A stretch of 64,000 nucleotides of DNA from Paenibacillus lactis (GCF_017873605.1 NZ_JAGGKI010000020.1:1-64000); one strand, 5' to 3'; positions 24,949 to 33,829 are shown, counted from the stretch's first letter. A program made the numbers and translations. The notes: generated by a model not told the origin, from the sequence alone.

Positions 24949-25533
24949 TTATTCCAATATTCCTTTCCAGAATACTTTCCATGTTGATTCTAATCTTCTC
25001 TCATATTCTTCATAAGAACAATTCATCAAATAGAACAACATTCCATCTAAGAGGCAAATGAATGATGTTGCAATGGTCTCTCTATCAATGAATTTATGAT
25101 CTTCTGATTTAGCATCTAGAATAGTGTAAATTAATTTTCTGATTTCACTTTCAACCATACTATTATTTTGAAAGATGTGCTCTTTGAATTTTTCAGGCGG
25201 GAAAACACCGTACCTTTTAAGAAAAATCCCTCTGTCATTCATATAATAGTACTTATTTAACTTTTCTAGCAAATTATATAACTGATCCTTAATGGAAAGT
25301 GACTCCATAGTAGATGCTTGATGTTCAATGAATTTTACATAGTCATCTATAACGAAATCCACTATTTTTTCAAAGAGCTCATCTTTACTTGAAAAATAAG
25401 CATAAATGGAAGGGGTCTTAATGTTTACACAAGAAGCTATATCCTTAAGAGAAGTTTCCTCATACCCTTTCGAGGAAAACAACCTTAATCCGTGTTCTAG
25501 AATGCTTTGTTTAGTTTCTTCTCCCTTTTTCAA
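24949..25533 (-). CDS. TetR family transcriptional regulator
   Basis: A 194-residue repressor of the TetR family. The N-terminal HTH is clear: TKQSILEHGLRLFSSKGYEE, TSLKDIASCVNIKTPSIYAY, then FSSKDELFEKIV. The C-terminal ligand domain is not specific. It is the last gene of the minus-strand unit SMR-SMR-TetR, 25 bases after the second SMR gene, and probably represses it through the two operators upstream of the first gene. AT-rich, unlike flanking chromosomal genes. Confidence 0.9.
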   Translation of the reverse strand: MKKGEETKQSILEHGLRLFSSKGYEETSLKDIASCVNIKTPSIYAYFSSKDELFEKIVDFVIDDYVKFIEHQASTMESLSIKDQLYNLLEKLNKYYYMNDRGIFLKRYGVFPPEKFKEHIFQNNSMVESEIRKLIYTILDAKSEDHKFIDRETIATSFICLLDGMLFYLMNCSYEEYERRLESTWKVFWKGILE

Positions 25534-25557
25534 TTTCTCACCTCAATTTACGAATGA

Positions 25558-25872
25558 TCAGGACACAAGCTTAAGCCCTACGATACAAACTACAATACCG
25601 CCAACTAATGCTAATTTTTTTATACTTTTCGGCTCGTTAAAGATGAACATACCAAGCAACACACTTCCTGATGCCCCAATACCTGTCCACAAGCCATAGC
25701 CAATACTAATAGGAATTTCTTTTAATGATATTGAAAGAAAGAAAAAGCTCAAGCCCATACAGATGATCAAAAATATGGTAGGTTTAAGTTTTGTAAACCC
25801 TTCAGTCAATTTAAGGCTAATAATGCCTCCAACTTCAAACAATCCTGCAATTATTATAAATAACCAACCCAT
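25558..25872 (-). CDS. SMR family multidrug efflux subunit (second of pair)
   Basis: A 104-residue, four-helix small multidrug resistance protein. MGWLFIIIAGLFEVGGIISL carries the essential membrane Glu at residue 13; IPISIGYGLWTGIGASGSVL is the SMR signature around residue 60; the last helix is LALVGGIVVCIVGLKLVS. ATG 25872 is preferred because it begins one base after the stop of the first SMR gene, with GGTGAATAAT before it; an earlier in-frame start at 25902 would overlap that gene. Paired SMR genes usually form a heterodimeric antiporter such as YkkCD or YvdRS. Substrate may be quaternary ammonium or guanidinium; not resolved. Confidence 0.9.
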   Translation of the reverse strand: MGWLFIIIAGLFEVGGIISLKLTEGFTKLKPTIFLIICMGLSFFFLSISLKEIPISIGYGLWTGIGASGSVLLGMFIFNEPKSIKKLALVGGIVVCIVGLKLVS

Positions 25873-25873
25873 A

Positions 25874-26215
25874 TTATTCACCACTTTCTGTTTCGGTTTC
25901 ATTTGATAGTAGTTTTAAACCGATAATACAGCCTATTAATACTAATACTAAAATAACTTTTGTAACGCTCACGGGATCACCTAACAAGGTCATTCCTACG
26001 ATAGCTGTCCCAAACGCCCCCAGTCCCGTAAACACAGCGTAAGCAGTCGATACAGGAAGAATCACTAATGTTTTAGCGAAACACCAAAAACTTAATATCA
26101 GTAACGCTAGTGTAGGAATTAAAACAGGAATGTTAGTGAAGCCTTCGGAATACTTCAAACCAAGTGCCCAACCCACTTCAAATATTCCTCCGAGAATAAG
26201 AAAAAACCATGCCAT
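25874..26215 (-). CDS. SMR family multidrug efflux subunit (first of pair)
   Basis: A 113-residue SMR protein with four helices: MAWFFLILGGIFEVGWALGL with Glu at 14, LPVSTAYAVFTGLGAFGTAI near residue 57, and VILVLVLIGCIIGLKLLS near 88. A short polar tail rich in Glu follows (NETETESGE). GGAGAGA lies upstream of the ATG. It opens a three-gene unit with the second SMR and TetR genes; two operator-like repeats lie 45-145 bases upstream. Confidence 0.92.
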   Translation of the reverse strand: MAWFFLILGGIFEVGWALGLKYSEGFTNIPVLIPTLALLILSFWCFAKTLVILPVSTAYAVFTGLGAFGTAIVGMTLLGDPVSVTKVILVLVLIGCIIGLKLLSNETETESGE

Positions 26216-26258
26216 TAGAATCTCTCCTTCGTCCTATTTTATATAGTTCAAGCAAAAA

Positions 26259-26280
26259 AACTAACTAATGTTCATTAGAT
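26259..26280. promoter_or_regulatory. Operator-like repeat 1 for the TetR regulator
   Basis: CTAACTAATGTTCATTAGAT, an imperfect palindrome nearly identical to the repeat at 26333. Located 45 bases before the first SMR start. Confidence 0.6.
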
Positions 26281-26332
26281 TTTTGTCGCAAAAAAAACTT
26301 ATAATTCATGGTAATTAGCTTTATAGGTTTAT

Positions 26333-26360
26333 AAAATCTAACTAATGTTAATTAGATTTT
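26333..26360. promoter_or_regulatory. Operator-like repeat 2 for the TetR regulator
   Basis: The arms AAAATCTAA and TTAGATTTT are perfect complements across CTAATGTTAA. The shared core TCTAACTAATGTT with repeat 1, and size, fit a TetR binding site. The rest of 26216-26631 is AT-rich on the left and holds no gene. Confidence 0.62.
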
Positions 26361-26631
26361 ATAGTAAAGAGCTTTAAAATTCAACTTCTAAATAAGAGTT
26401 TTCTTTCGTGCGCTTCGCGGCAATACTTATCACACGCTATCTCCTGAATTGGGATGGATTCGCTTCGGCCCTTTCCTGTCTATGCCGGAGCATGGGGGGA
26501 CGGCAAGATGTGAACAAATCTTATGACGATCAGGATGCCCTTCTTTCTCTTGATACGGATTGAGCCGAAGGTGAAAGCAAGCTATCATGGACATGGGATT
26601 GGCAAAGAGACGGAAATAGGGGGAGACACTT

Positions 26632-27000
26632 ATGGGGTACCAACAAGCGCTGGAAGCATATATATCGGCAACGAACACCCATGATTTCGATCAAGTGGTT
26701 AAACTGCTGGATGAGAATGCAGTTTACTGGTTCTCGGACCGGAGCTGCGTTACGCAGGACGAGATCCGTGCTTACTTCGAACATGCCTGGGACGTCATTC
26801 GGGACGAGGTTTATTACGCTGACGACGTGAAGTGGATTGCCGAGAATTCCGGGACGGCGGTCTGCATCTATACCTACCGCTACGAGGGATATGCTCAAGG
26901 CAAGTTTACTACCGGCAAGGGAAGAGCGACCAATGTTTTCGTGCGGAACGGGGAAGGAGTTTGGAAGCTGAAGCATGAGCATCTTAGCCCGCTGAAGTAG
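26632..27000 (+). CDS. SnoaL/NTF2-fold protein
   Basis: A 122-residue cone-fold protein of the SnoaL/DUF4440 class: YISATNTHDFDQVVKLLDEN near the start, AVYWFSDRSCVTQDEIRAYF in the middle, and a final strand pair GRATNVFVRNGEGVWKLKHEHLS (parts: GRATNVFVRNGEG, WKLKHEHLS). Members are diverse; a catalytic function cannot be told. AGGGGGAGA precedes the ATG. Single gene. Confidence 0.82.
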   Translation: MGYQQALEAYISATNTHDFDQVVKLLDENAVYWFSDRSCVTQDEIRAYFEHAWDVIRDEVYYADDVKWIAENSGTAVCIYTYRYEGYAQGKFTTGKGRATNVFVRNGEGVWKLKHEHLSPLK

Positions 27001-27024
27001 AGGAATCGTCTATATAGGTGAAGG

Positions 27025-27068
27025 GAGCTGTTCCATTAGTAGCGTGTCTGCTTGGGACAGCTTTTTTT
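27025..27068 (+). terminator. Terminator after the SnoaL-like gene
   Basis: AGCTGTTCC pairs with GGGACAGCT and is followed by T7. Confidence 0.75.
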
Positions 27069-27278
27069 TCTGTTACCAAGACATAACACCGAAAATAGAA
27101 CGGTTTGTACACGAAGCGTTTGAGTATGAGAATTGCTTCCTTGAGGCTGGATGCTCCTGAGATTTCAATTTATTAACAGAATATAAAATTACAAGATTTT
27201 ATCCCTGTTCTATGGAAATGTATCCCTTCTCAATTGCTAGGTAAGGTTCCATGATACAAATAGATTTAAAATTAAAAA

Positions 27279-27292
27279 TGTAACCGCTGAAA
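27279..27292 (+). promoter_or_regulatory. cre-like site upstream of chitinase (1)
   Basis: TGTAACCGCTGAAA matches the CcpA box TGWAANCGNTNWCA at 13 of 14 positions (penultimate position A for C). Confidence 0.4.
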
Positions 27293-27393
27293 GCAGGGGA
27301 AGGAGGCTGTAGCAGGGCTCGGGGCCAAATTGAAGGTTTGGACATGGAGAAGGGAGATGAGTCTGCCGTACATATTTTTGAGACGAAAAATAC

Positions 27394-27407
27394 GGTAACC
27401 GCTTTCA
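27394..27407 (-). promoter_or_regulatory. cre-like site upstream of chitinase (2)
   Basis: The minus strand reads TGAAAGCGGTTACC, 13 of 14 matches to the CcpA box, about 200 bases before the chitinase start. Together with the site at 27279 it suggests glucose repression. The rest of 27069-27607 shows no gene. Confidence 0.45.
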
Positions 27408-27607
27408 ATCATCATAGGATTTCGATCACCTTGCGAAGCTGGACCAGTCATCAAGAATGAACGCCTAGCAGAGACGTTTCATGTATGATTAACGGCTTTG
27501 GCTGTGACGTCTGCAAGCCGGTTATGCGATGACATCACGGACAGAACAGACATTTATGAAAAATGCTGTATGCAAATCGAAATTTGAGAAATTGAGGTGA
27601 AACGGTC

Positions 27608-30600
27608 ATGCCATTCATGATCAAAAGGTTTTCGAAATGGCTCACCGGGGTGCTTGTCCTGCTCCTAGTTCTTACTCCGCTTGCCCCTGCTGTGTCAGTA
27701 TATGCTGCGGAGGGCGATCTTCCCCCTCCGGCAACGGCTCCTGCTGCGGATTTGTCAGCGGAGCCCATCACGGTAACAAATTCCACGTACGGCAACAATC
27801 CGTCCTCCATGAACGATATAGCAGCTAACCAGGATCCGAAAGCCCCGCAAAATTTAAGATTGGTCAGCGTCTCCCATAATATGGCGATTTTTGAGTGGGA
27901 TTTCAGACCTAAAGAGGACGATAACAATATTCAGGTGTGGGATGCCGATGCAGGCAAATGGCTGACTTGGGGGAACTATTGGACCCGGGCCGTGACAGGC
28001 TTATCCCCGGAAACCACCTACCGCATCTATATTACATGGAATGAAGATACGAAACAGGAGCATAAGAGCAATGTGCTGGAGTTCACGACAACGAGGGATG
28101 TCACCGAGTATAAAGAAGCTCCGTTAACGCCGCCAAGCGGTCTTAAAATTACGGACGTAACAGAGGATTCCGTGACGCTGGACTGGGGCTCAAGTCCGGG
28201 GGCTACCGCCTACGACATTTACGTCGATGGGGCATGGGCAGGAGGAACCTGGGAGAATACCGCAACCTCATCGACCTACTCCCCTCTTGAAGCAGGGCAG
28301 ACATATAAATTTATGGTTGGTGCACAGCGGACAGTGAACGGCGCGCTCGAGACGTCCGCGAACAGCAATACGGTTACGATCACATGGGGCGAGCTGGCTC
28401 AGCCTGAGGGGCTGCAAGTTGTAACGGCGACGCGGTCGACGGTATCGCTAGGCTGGGCTCCGGTTCCAGGCGCCACAACCTATCATATTTACCAGGATGG
28501 CGTAAAGATCGGCACCAGCGAGCAGAACCGGTATACGGTTGCTGGGCTCGAAGAAGGAAAGACCTATTCCTTCAAGGTGACGGGAGCAAATAGTCTGTGG
28601 ACCTCTCCTGAGAGCGATGCGGTGACTGTCGTTCCTGGCAGCAATTATAACAATATTACGTATTACACGTCGTGGTCCGCGAGTACCGATTCCAATGCCC
28701 GCAACCTGCAGCCTGACGATTTGGACGTGTCCAAGCTGACGCACATCAACTATGCTTTTGCCGACATCTGCTGGAAGAAGTTCGGAAGCGGGGCGCGAGC
28801 CTGCGAAGATCCTAACATTCCCGCCCAGAACCGGTACGTGTATGACGGAGAAATCGTCATCGGCGATCCGACCTTTGATTTTCAGAACTTCAAGGCATTT
28901 GAATCGATTAAAGCAGCAAATCCGCATTTGAAGCTGTTGGTGTCGGTCGGAGGCTGGACATGGTCCGGCAATTTCTCGAACATCGCACGGACGGAGGAGA
29001 CGCGCAGGGCATTCGCGAACTCGGCGGTCCATTTCCTGCGGGAATACGGCCTTGACGGCCTGGATGTCGATTGGGAATATCCTGTGGAAGGCGGTTTGGA
29101 GACCAATTCCCGGGGACCTGAGGATAAGGAAAACTTCACGCTGCTCATGAAAGCAGTCCGTGAGGCGTTGGATGCAGCAGGCAGTGAAGACGGAAAGTAC
29201 TATCTGCTGACGATCGCGTCGGGTCAAGGCGACAATTTCACGGTGAACGCCGATTTTGAGAATTCCGTGCAGTATCTCGATTTTATTAATATCATGACAT
29301 ACGACTATAGCGGAAAGACCGATACATTAGGACACCATAATGCACCGCTGTTCTATGATAAGGCCCTGCCAACCAGGTCGGCAGCAAGAAATCATGTGCT
29401 CGGCGGGCTGATGGGGCATTTGAACGGCGGCGTGCCTCCGCATAAATTGATTGTCGGCGTTCCTTACTATGGCAAGGGCTGGGACGGATGCGGACCGAAT
29501 GGGCAGTACCAGGCTTGCAAGGGGGGCTCAAGCGTCGGAACATGGGAGAGTGCCCTGTTCGACTTCAGCCATCTTGAGAACGATTATATCGGCAAGAACG
29601 GTTACAAGCGATACTGGAACGAGTATGCGAAAGTGCCTTATCTCTATAATGATCAGAACAACGTATTTATCACGTACAATGACGAAACTACAATGATGTA
29701 CACCGCATCCCTCGTCAAAACCCTTGATATCGCCGGGGTCATGAGCTGGGATATTAGCGGTGACCGGAACTATACGCTGACGAATCAGCTTGTTAAAGAC
29801 CTGCCGATTAACGGCAAGTCGAATGATGCTGCACTCGGAGCACCTAGCAATCTGAAGGTGTCTGGCGTTACATCCAATTCCGTTCAGCTTGAATGGGATC
29901 CGGTTGAAGGAGCTTCCACCTATGAGGTGTATGTGAACCACGCGCTTTCCGGGTTGACTGAGGGCAAAGGCGCTTACACGATTCAGGGTCTTCAGCCGCT
30001 GAACAATTACAAGATTCATGTGCTGGCCGTAGACCGCACAGGCGATGAGATTCATCGTGTCTCGAGCGCATCAAAGCAGCTCAGTATCACAACGTCCGGC
30101 AGCAGCTCGGGCGGATCGGACAGCTCCGGCGGATCAGGCGGATCAAGCGGATCAAGCTCAGCTCCATCTCCTGTACCTCAGCCGCCTAAGGAGAAGGATC
30201 AGTTGGACGCGCAGGTAGTTCTTTCGGGAGATAAAGCCGTCATTACAATTCAGGTAGCTGCGGCTGTTCAGGCCATTAACGCTTCGGATTCAGTCAATTT
30301 CCGAATTGATGCCGGCGACAAGGCAAAGCAGGCAGAGGCAGAAATACCGCAAGAGGTCATTGCAGCCGTTGCGAAAAAAGGACCAAACGCCAGCCTGTCG
30401 ATCCTTGTTAATGGAACCGAGTACAGGATTCCGGCTGCGCTTATTACGGTTGCCGGCCCGGTGAAGGTATCGGTTACAGCCCCTTCCGAGGCAGACCTCA
30501 AGGGAGCCGAAGCGCTTCTGAAAGGGAAAGAGGTGCTAAGTACACCGCTTCTGTTCAAGCTGGAGCAGCTTCATGCCGACCAAACAGCTACGGAACTTAA

Positions 30601-31363
30601 GCACTACGGAAAATTATACGTAAGTGAATTTATTACGGTAGATGCCAAAGCGATTAACACGAAGCGAGCAACCGGCGTCGTTTATATTCCGGGGCTGAAC
30701 GAGCTGCGTTCGGTGCCGACGCTGTTTAAGGTGAACGCTGACGGTACCGTGACCGTGGAAATTAAGAAAACCGGCAATGGCATCTACGTGCTGGCACAGC
30801 AGGATATGAAGTTCAAGGATGCGATCCCGGCCTGGGCAGCGGAGGATGCAGCACAAGCCGCCGCGAAATGGGTCATATCCGGGGATAATAGCGGTAACTT
30901 CGGTGCCAATAAATCCATCACCCGGGCTGAAATTGTGGCGATCATCGTTCGCGCGCTCGGTCTTCTGCCGGATGAAAGCTATACGAATTTTGCAGATGTA
31001 GATCCAAAATCCGCCTATGCCGGAGAAATTGCTGCGGCTAAGGCAGCGGGACTGGTGAAGGGCAGAACAGGGGGGACCTTTGATCCGAGCAGTCCGATAT
31101 CCCGAGAGGAGCTTGCCGTTATCCTAGACAACGTGCTGGCTTATGCCGGCATGACCAAGGATGCAGGTGCCTCCGTGCTCGATGGCTTTAAGGATCGTTC
31201 CGCAGTTTCTTCCTATGCGAAGTCGGCCGTTGCAATGGTCGTCAAACACAAGATCATGCATGGCGTATCCACAACAAAATTTGATCCGAAATCCAATGTG
31301 ACCAAGGCACAGACGGTGGTTACCGTAATGAGGACGCTTCGCACACTTGGATTACTGAACTAG
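27608..31363 (+). CDS. Secreted GH18 chitinase with FnIII and SLH domains
   Basis: A 1251-residue secreted glycoside hydrolase that should cleave chitin. A signal peptide covers residues about 1-36 (cleavage near VYAA). Three fibronectin type III domains follow at about 77-165, 178-262 and 268-348. The GH18 catalytic domain spans about 355-735: LVSVGGWTWSGNFS near 438 and DGLDVDWEYP with catalytic Glu490 (DxxDxDxE). Another FnIII domain is at 745-835, then a Ser/Gly linker and a region of about 200 residues with beta-rich text of unknown class. Three SLH repeats (about 1070-1251: FKDAIPAWAAEDAAQ, FDPSSPISREELAV, FDPKSNVTKAQTVV) should fix it to the S-layer/wall polymer. GAGGTGA lies 9 bases before the ATG. 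Confidence 0.93.
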   Translation: MPFMIKRFSKWLTGVLVLLLVLTPLAPAVSVYAAEGDLPPPATAPAADLSAEPITVTNSTYGNNPSSMNDIAANQDPKAPQNLRLVSVSHNMAIFEWDFRPKEDDNNIQVWDADAGKWLTWGNYWTRAVTGLSPETTYRIYITWNEDTKQEHKSNVLEFTTTRDVTEYKEAPLTPPSGLKITDVTEDSVTLDWGSSPGATAYDIYVDGAWAGGTWENTATSSTYSPLEAGQTYKFMVGAQRTVNGALETSANSNTVTITWGELAQPEGLQVVTATRSTVSLGWAPVPGATTYHIYQDGVKIGTSEQNRYTVAGLEEGKTYSFKVTGANSLWTSPESDAVTVVPGSNYNNITYYTSWSASTDSNARNLQPDDLDVSKLTHINYAFADICWKKFGSGARACEDPNIPAQNRYVYDGEIVIGDPTFDFQNFKAFESIKAANPHLKLLVSVGGWTWSGNFSNIARTEETRRAFANSAVHFLREYGLDGLDVDWEYPVEGGLETNSRGPEDKENFTLLMKAVREALDAAGSEDGKYYLLTIASGQGDNFTVNADFENSVQYLDFINIMTYDYSGKTDTLGHHNAPLFYDKALPTRSAARNHVLGGLMGHLNGGVPPHKLIVGVPYYGKGWDGCGPNGQYQACKGGSSVGTWESALFDFSHLENDYIGKNGYKRYWNEYAKVPYLYNDQNNVFITYNDETTMMYTASLVKTLDIAGVMSWDISGDRNYTLTNQLVKDLPINGKSNDAALGAPSNLKVSGVTSNSVQLEWDPVEGASTYEVYVNHALSGLTEGKGAYTIQGLQPLNNYKIHVLAVDRTGDEIHRVSSASKQLSITTSGSSSGGSDSSGGSGGSSGSSSAPSPVPQPPKEKDQLDAQVVLSGDKAVITIQVAAAVQAINASDSVNFRIDAGDKAKQAEAEIPQEVIAAVAKKGPNASLSILVNGTEYRIPAALITVAGPVKVSVTAPSEADLKGAEALLKGKEVLSTPLLFKLEQLHADQTATELKHYGKLYVSEFITVDAKAINTKRATGVVYIPGLNELRSVPTLFKVNADGTVTVEIKKTGNGIYVLAQQDMKFKDAIPAWAAEDAAQAAAKWVISGDNSGNFGANKSITRAEIVAIIVRALGLLPDESYTNFADVDPKSAYAGEIAAAKAAGLVKGRTGGTFDPSSPISREELAVILDNVLAYAGMTKDAGASVLDGFKDRSAVSSYAKSAVAMVVKHKIMHGVSTTKFDPKSNVTKAQTVVTVMRTLRTLGLLN

Positions 31364-31384
31364 ATGACTCACCCAAAAGGATTA

Positions 31385-31427
31385 AGGGTGCTTCTCGAGA
31401 CAGAGCGAACGGTTCGAGAGGCACCCT
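31385..31427 (+). terminator. Hairpin after the chitinase gene
   Basis: AGGGTGCTTCTCGA pairs with TCGAGAGGCACCCT; strong stem but no clear T-run. Confidence 0.6.
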
Positions 31428-31546
31428 AATCTACATCGCTATGACCAAGAGGTGAACCGCCTGAGTGCGAACATAGCAATTAAAGAGAAATCCCGCTAAA
31501 GAACCCATGTTAAGATAGACCTATCAAATGGATGAGGTGATCAAAT

Positions 31547-31957
31547 ATGGCGCTGAAATGTGGTAATATCTTTGTTAACTTGCCGGTCAAGGATTTGGAC
31601 AGAACGAAGGACTTCTTTACGAAAATCGGATTTGAATTCAATCCGCAATTTACGGACAAGAACGCTGCGTGTTTGATGATCGGCGACAACATCTTTGCGA
31701 TGCTGCTGGTGGAGGACTATTTCAAAACCTTTACCAAAAAAGATCTGTCCAACGCGGCCAATACGACCGAGGTAATCTTGGCGTTGTCGGCCGAGAGCAA
31801 GGAGCAGGTTGATGAAATCGTCAACAATGCGCTGGCTGCAGGAGGATCGCCTTCCAATGATCCGGTGGATCATGGCTTTATGTACAGCTGGAGCTTCCAG
31901 GATCCGGACGGTCATTTGTGGGAAGTATTGTACATGGATCCAAGCAACGTTCAATAA
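31547..31957 (+). CDS. VOC family (glyoxalase-like) protein
   Basis: A 136-residue vicinal-oxygen-chelate fold protein of the glyoxalase/bleomycin resistance/dioxygenase superfamily. Two beta-alpha-beta modules: GNIFVNLPVKDLDRTKDFFT at the start and a second ending SWSFQDPDGHLWEVLYMDP, with the typical DPDGH-E metal-region motif. Substrate unknown; such proteins occur widely in this group of bacteria. GAGGTGA precedes the ATG. Single gene. Confidence 0.88.
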   Translation: MALKCGNIFVNLPVKDLDRTKDFFTKIGFEFNPQFTDKNAACLMIGDNIFAMLLVEDYFKTFTKKDLSNAANTTEVILALSAESKEQVDEIVNNALAAGGSPSNDPVDHGFMYSWSFQDPDGHLWEVLYMDPSNVQ

Positions 31958-32017
31958 TAACCTTCCATAAGGTTTGATGGTTGCTGTATTCTAACGGGAC
32001 AGCAAAGCATGCATAGG

Positions 32018-32068
32018 AAGCGGTAGGTACGCCAGACATAATCGGGCGTACCTGCCGCTTTCGTTTTT
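32018..32068 (+). terminator. Terminator after the VOC gene
   Basis: AAGCGGTAGGTACGCC pairs with GGCGTACCTGCCGCTT, one mismatch, then TCGTTTTT. Confidence 0.85.
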
Positions 32069-32137
32069 GAGATACACACATAGAAAAACTTTAAAGAGGC
32101 CAGATTACTGGCTTTACTTTTAACTGGAAATCGATTA

Positions 32138-32158
32138 TAGTTGTATGTACAAACAACA
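32138..32158. promoter_or_regulatory. Possible operator before the azoreductase gene
   Basis: The text GTTGTATGTACAAACAAC contains inverted arms TTGTA/TACAA. It sits 150 bases before the gene; redox regulators of the MarR/DUF24 class (YodB type) control azoreductases in Bacillus, but this is only a suggestion. Confidence 0.3.
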
Positions 32159-32305
32159 AATATAAATCACCAATGATTAATCTCCTCTAGATATCGCTCT
32201 TTTCCTTTTTCAGTTCCGGTTTCAGGAGGTGAATCAAGCACGATTGAGATGCTTCGCAAACCGCCGATTGATATGAAGATATATGATGACAGGAGTGTGA
32301 TTCCT

Positions 32306-32977
32306 ATGGAAAGAGTATTAGTTATCAATGCCCATCCCCTCGTTACGAGCAATCATTCCCTTAGCCTGCAGGTTCTTAACCGCTTTATAAGCAAGTACAG
32401 AGAGCTAAACCCCGATCATGAGTTGCAGCAGATTGATCTGTATCGTGAGGAGGTGCCGGCCATTACGGCCGATATGCTGAACGGTTGGGCTAAGCTTGAG
32501 ACCGGGGAGAGGCTAACGGATGTCGAGGAGAATCTGATGCTCCGCATGTCCGAGATTCTGCGGCAGTTCAAATGGGCGTCCAAATATGTGATTGCCATGC
32601 CGCTCCATAATTTCAATATTCCGTCCAAGCTCAAGGACTATATGGATAATATTATCATCCCGAAGGAAACATTCCGTTATACGGAGAACGGGTCGGAAGG
32701 ACTCCTGACCGATGGCCGGAGCGTCGTAGTTATCCAGGGAAGTGACGGTATATATACGAATGGCGACTGGTACAGCGAGGTTGAATATTCGCATCAATAT
32801 TTGAAATCGATGTTTGCGTTTCTTGGTATTACGGACTACAGGATTATCCGTGCGCAGGGGCACGCGGTCCTGGATCGGAGTGAAATTTTGGCTGAAGCTT
32901 TCCAGGCTGCAGAGTCGGCGGTCTTGCACTGGATTAGGGACGAGGACCTTCGGACAGGGATAACATTCAGGTCATAA
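32306..32977 (+). CDS. FMN-dependent NADH azoreductase
   Basis: A 223-residue flavodoxin-fold enzyme that reduces quinones and azo dyes with NADH and FMN. VLVINAHPLVTSNHSLSL opens the FMN phosphate loop; ASKYVIAMPLHNFNIPSKLK near residue 94 and LKDYMDNIIIPKETFRY near 112 are strongly conserved family segments; VVVIQGSDGIY follows near 145. ATG 32306 follows AGGAG by 10 bases and is where family members start. GGAGGTGA at 32224 with ATG 32249 is an alternative but would add an unmatched extension. DUF2269 protein gene follows 33 bases later on the same strand. Confidence 0.9.
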   Translation: MERVLVINAHPLVTSNHSLSLQVLNRFISKYRELNPDHELQQIDLYREEVPAITADMLNGWAKLETGERLTDVEENLMLRMSEILRQFKWASKYVIAMPLHNFNIPSKLKDYMDNIIIPKETFRYTENGSEGLLTDGRSVVVIQGSDGIYTNGDWYSEVEYSHQYLKSMFAFLGITDYRIIRAQGHAVLDRSEILAEAFQAAESAVLHWIRDEDLRTGITFRS

Positions 32978-33010
32978 AATCATCTTTGAAAATGAGATGG
33001 GAGGGTGATT

Positions 33011-33475
33011 ATGGCTTATACGATGATTTTGATCATTCACGTGATATCGGCCATCGCCATGATCGGCCCGGCATTTTATCTGCAGCGGTTTCTTGTTTTC
33101 CCGCAGGCTTCCGCAGGAGGTGCCGGTTCGCTGAGATACGCGCACGGGACTGCCCGGAGGCTGGATCGTTTGACGGATACGGGTATGATCCTTCAGCTGG
33201 TCACGGGACTGCTGATGGGATGGATGGAGCCGGTTCTATTTCAGATGCTGTGGTACGTTGCGGCCCTTGTGCTGGTGCCCGTCATCGGCCTTTACATGAA
33301 ATTTGCGGTCAGGCCGCGAATTCGGTCCTTGTATACGCTGGTAGAGTCATCCACCGTATCGCAAGCCGATCTGGAGCGAACCTACCGACGGTTATGGTCG
33401 CAGGCATTGCCCCATATCCTCATTGTTCAAGGGGGGATTGTCATTCTGATCTTGCTGATGGTGTTGAAGCCTTAG
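33011..33475 (+). CDS. DUF2269-like membrane protein
   Basis: A 154-residue integral membrane protein with four transmembrane helices: about residues 3-22 (TMILIIHVISAIAMIGPAFY), 56-75 (MILQLVTGLLMGWMEPVLF), 77-97 and 133-152. The His near residue 11 and the layout resemble the DUF2269 family, whose role is not known. GGGAGGG precedes ATG 33011. Probably co-transcribed with the azoreductase. Confidence 0.7.
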   Translation: MAYTMILIIHVISAIAMIGPAFYLQRFLVFPQASAGGAGSLRYAHGTARRLDRLTDTGMILQLVTGLLMGWMEPVLFQMLWYVAALVLVPVIGLYMKFAVRPRIRSLYTLVESSTVSQADLERTYRRLWSQALPHILIVQGGIVILILLMVLKP

Positions 33476-33510
33476 TATGTATGGGGGGATGAATGATACG
33501 CGAGCGGAAC

Positions 33511-33738
33511 ACGAACGTATGCATGACGGACCACGAATGGATGCATGCACGTATGCATAACGGACCACGAATGGATGACATGCACGTATGCATAATTGGG
33601 GCGCGAACGAATGTAGTACACGTTACATGCTGGGCATGAACGAATGTAGGTGTATGTATGCATCAGCTGGATACGACCAAGTAGTGCACATGTGTATACG
33701 GACACACGAACGAGTGCATGCACATATGCATCAGCGGG
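33511..33738. repeat. Degenerate tandem repeat, about 33-34 bp unit, seven units
   Basis: Units begin with ACGAA or ACGAC at 33511, 33533, 33567, 33607, 33640, 33673 and 33706; the last four intervals are exactly 33 bases. The typical unit reads ACGAATGGATGCATGCAC then GTATGCAT. It is rich in alternating purine-pyrimidine text and in overlapping palindromes (TGCATGCA, TATGCATA). Both strands happen to be open but the translations do not look like protein. Placed after the DUF2269 gene. Confidence 0.75.
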
Positions 33739-33761
33739 TATCCCCTATGGATAAAATGAAA

Positions 33762-33797
33762 CAGCCGCCAGTTCTCTGAGGAACTGGCGGCCGCTTT
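33762..33797. terminator. Bidirectional terminator
   Basis: CGCCAGTTC TCTGAG GAACTGGCG flanked by A-rich and T-rich text; serves the minus-strand VOC gene and perhaps the plus-strand operon. Confidence 0.75.
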
Positions 33798-33829
33798 GGT
33801 ATTACCGATTCAATGGAATGGACCGGCGT

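Noticed and set aside
26216-26632. Guanidine-I (ykkC) riboswitch before the SMR pair
   Set aside because: None of the conserved ykkC motifs is seen; the region holds TetR-type repeats instead.
33511-33738. CRISPR array
   Set aside because: Units are contiguous and degenerate with no unique spacers, and no cas gene is near.
33472-33779. Open frames on both strands over the tandem repeat
   Set aside because: They are open because the 33-base unit lacks stops in some frames; translations are His/Tyr/Met-rich and not protein-like.
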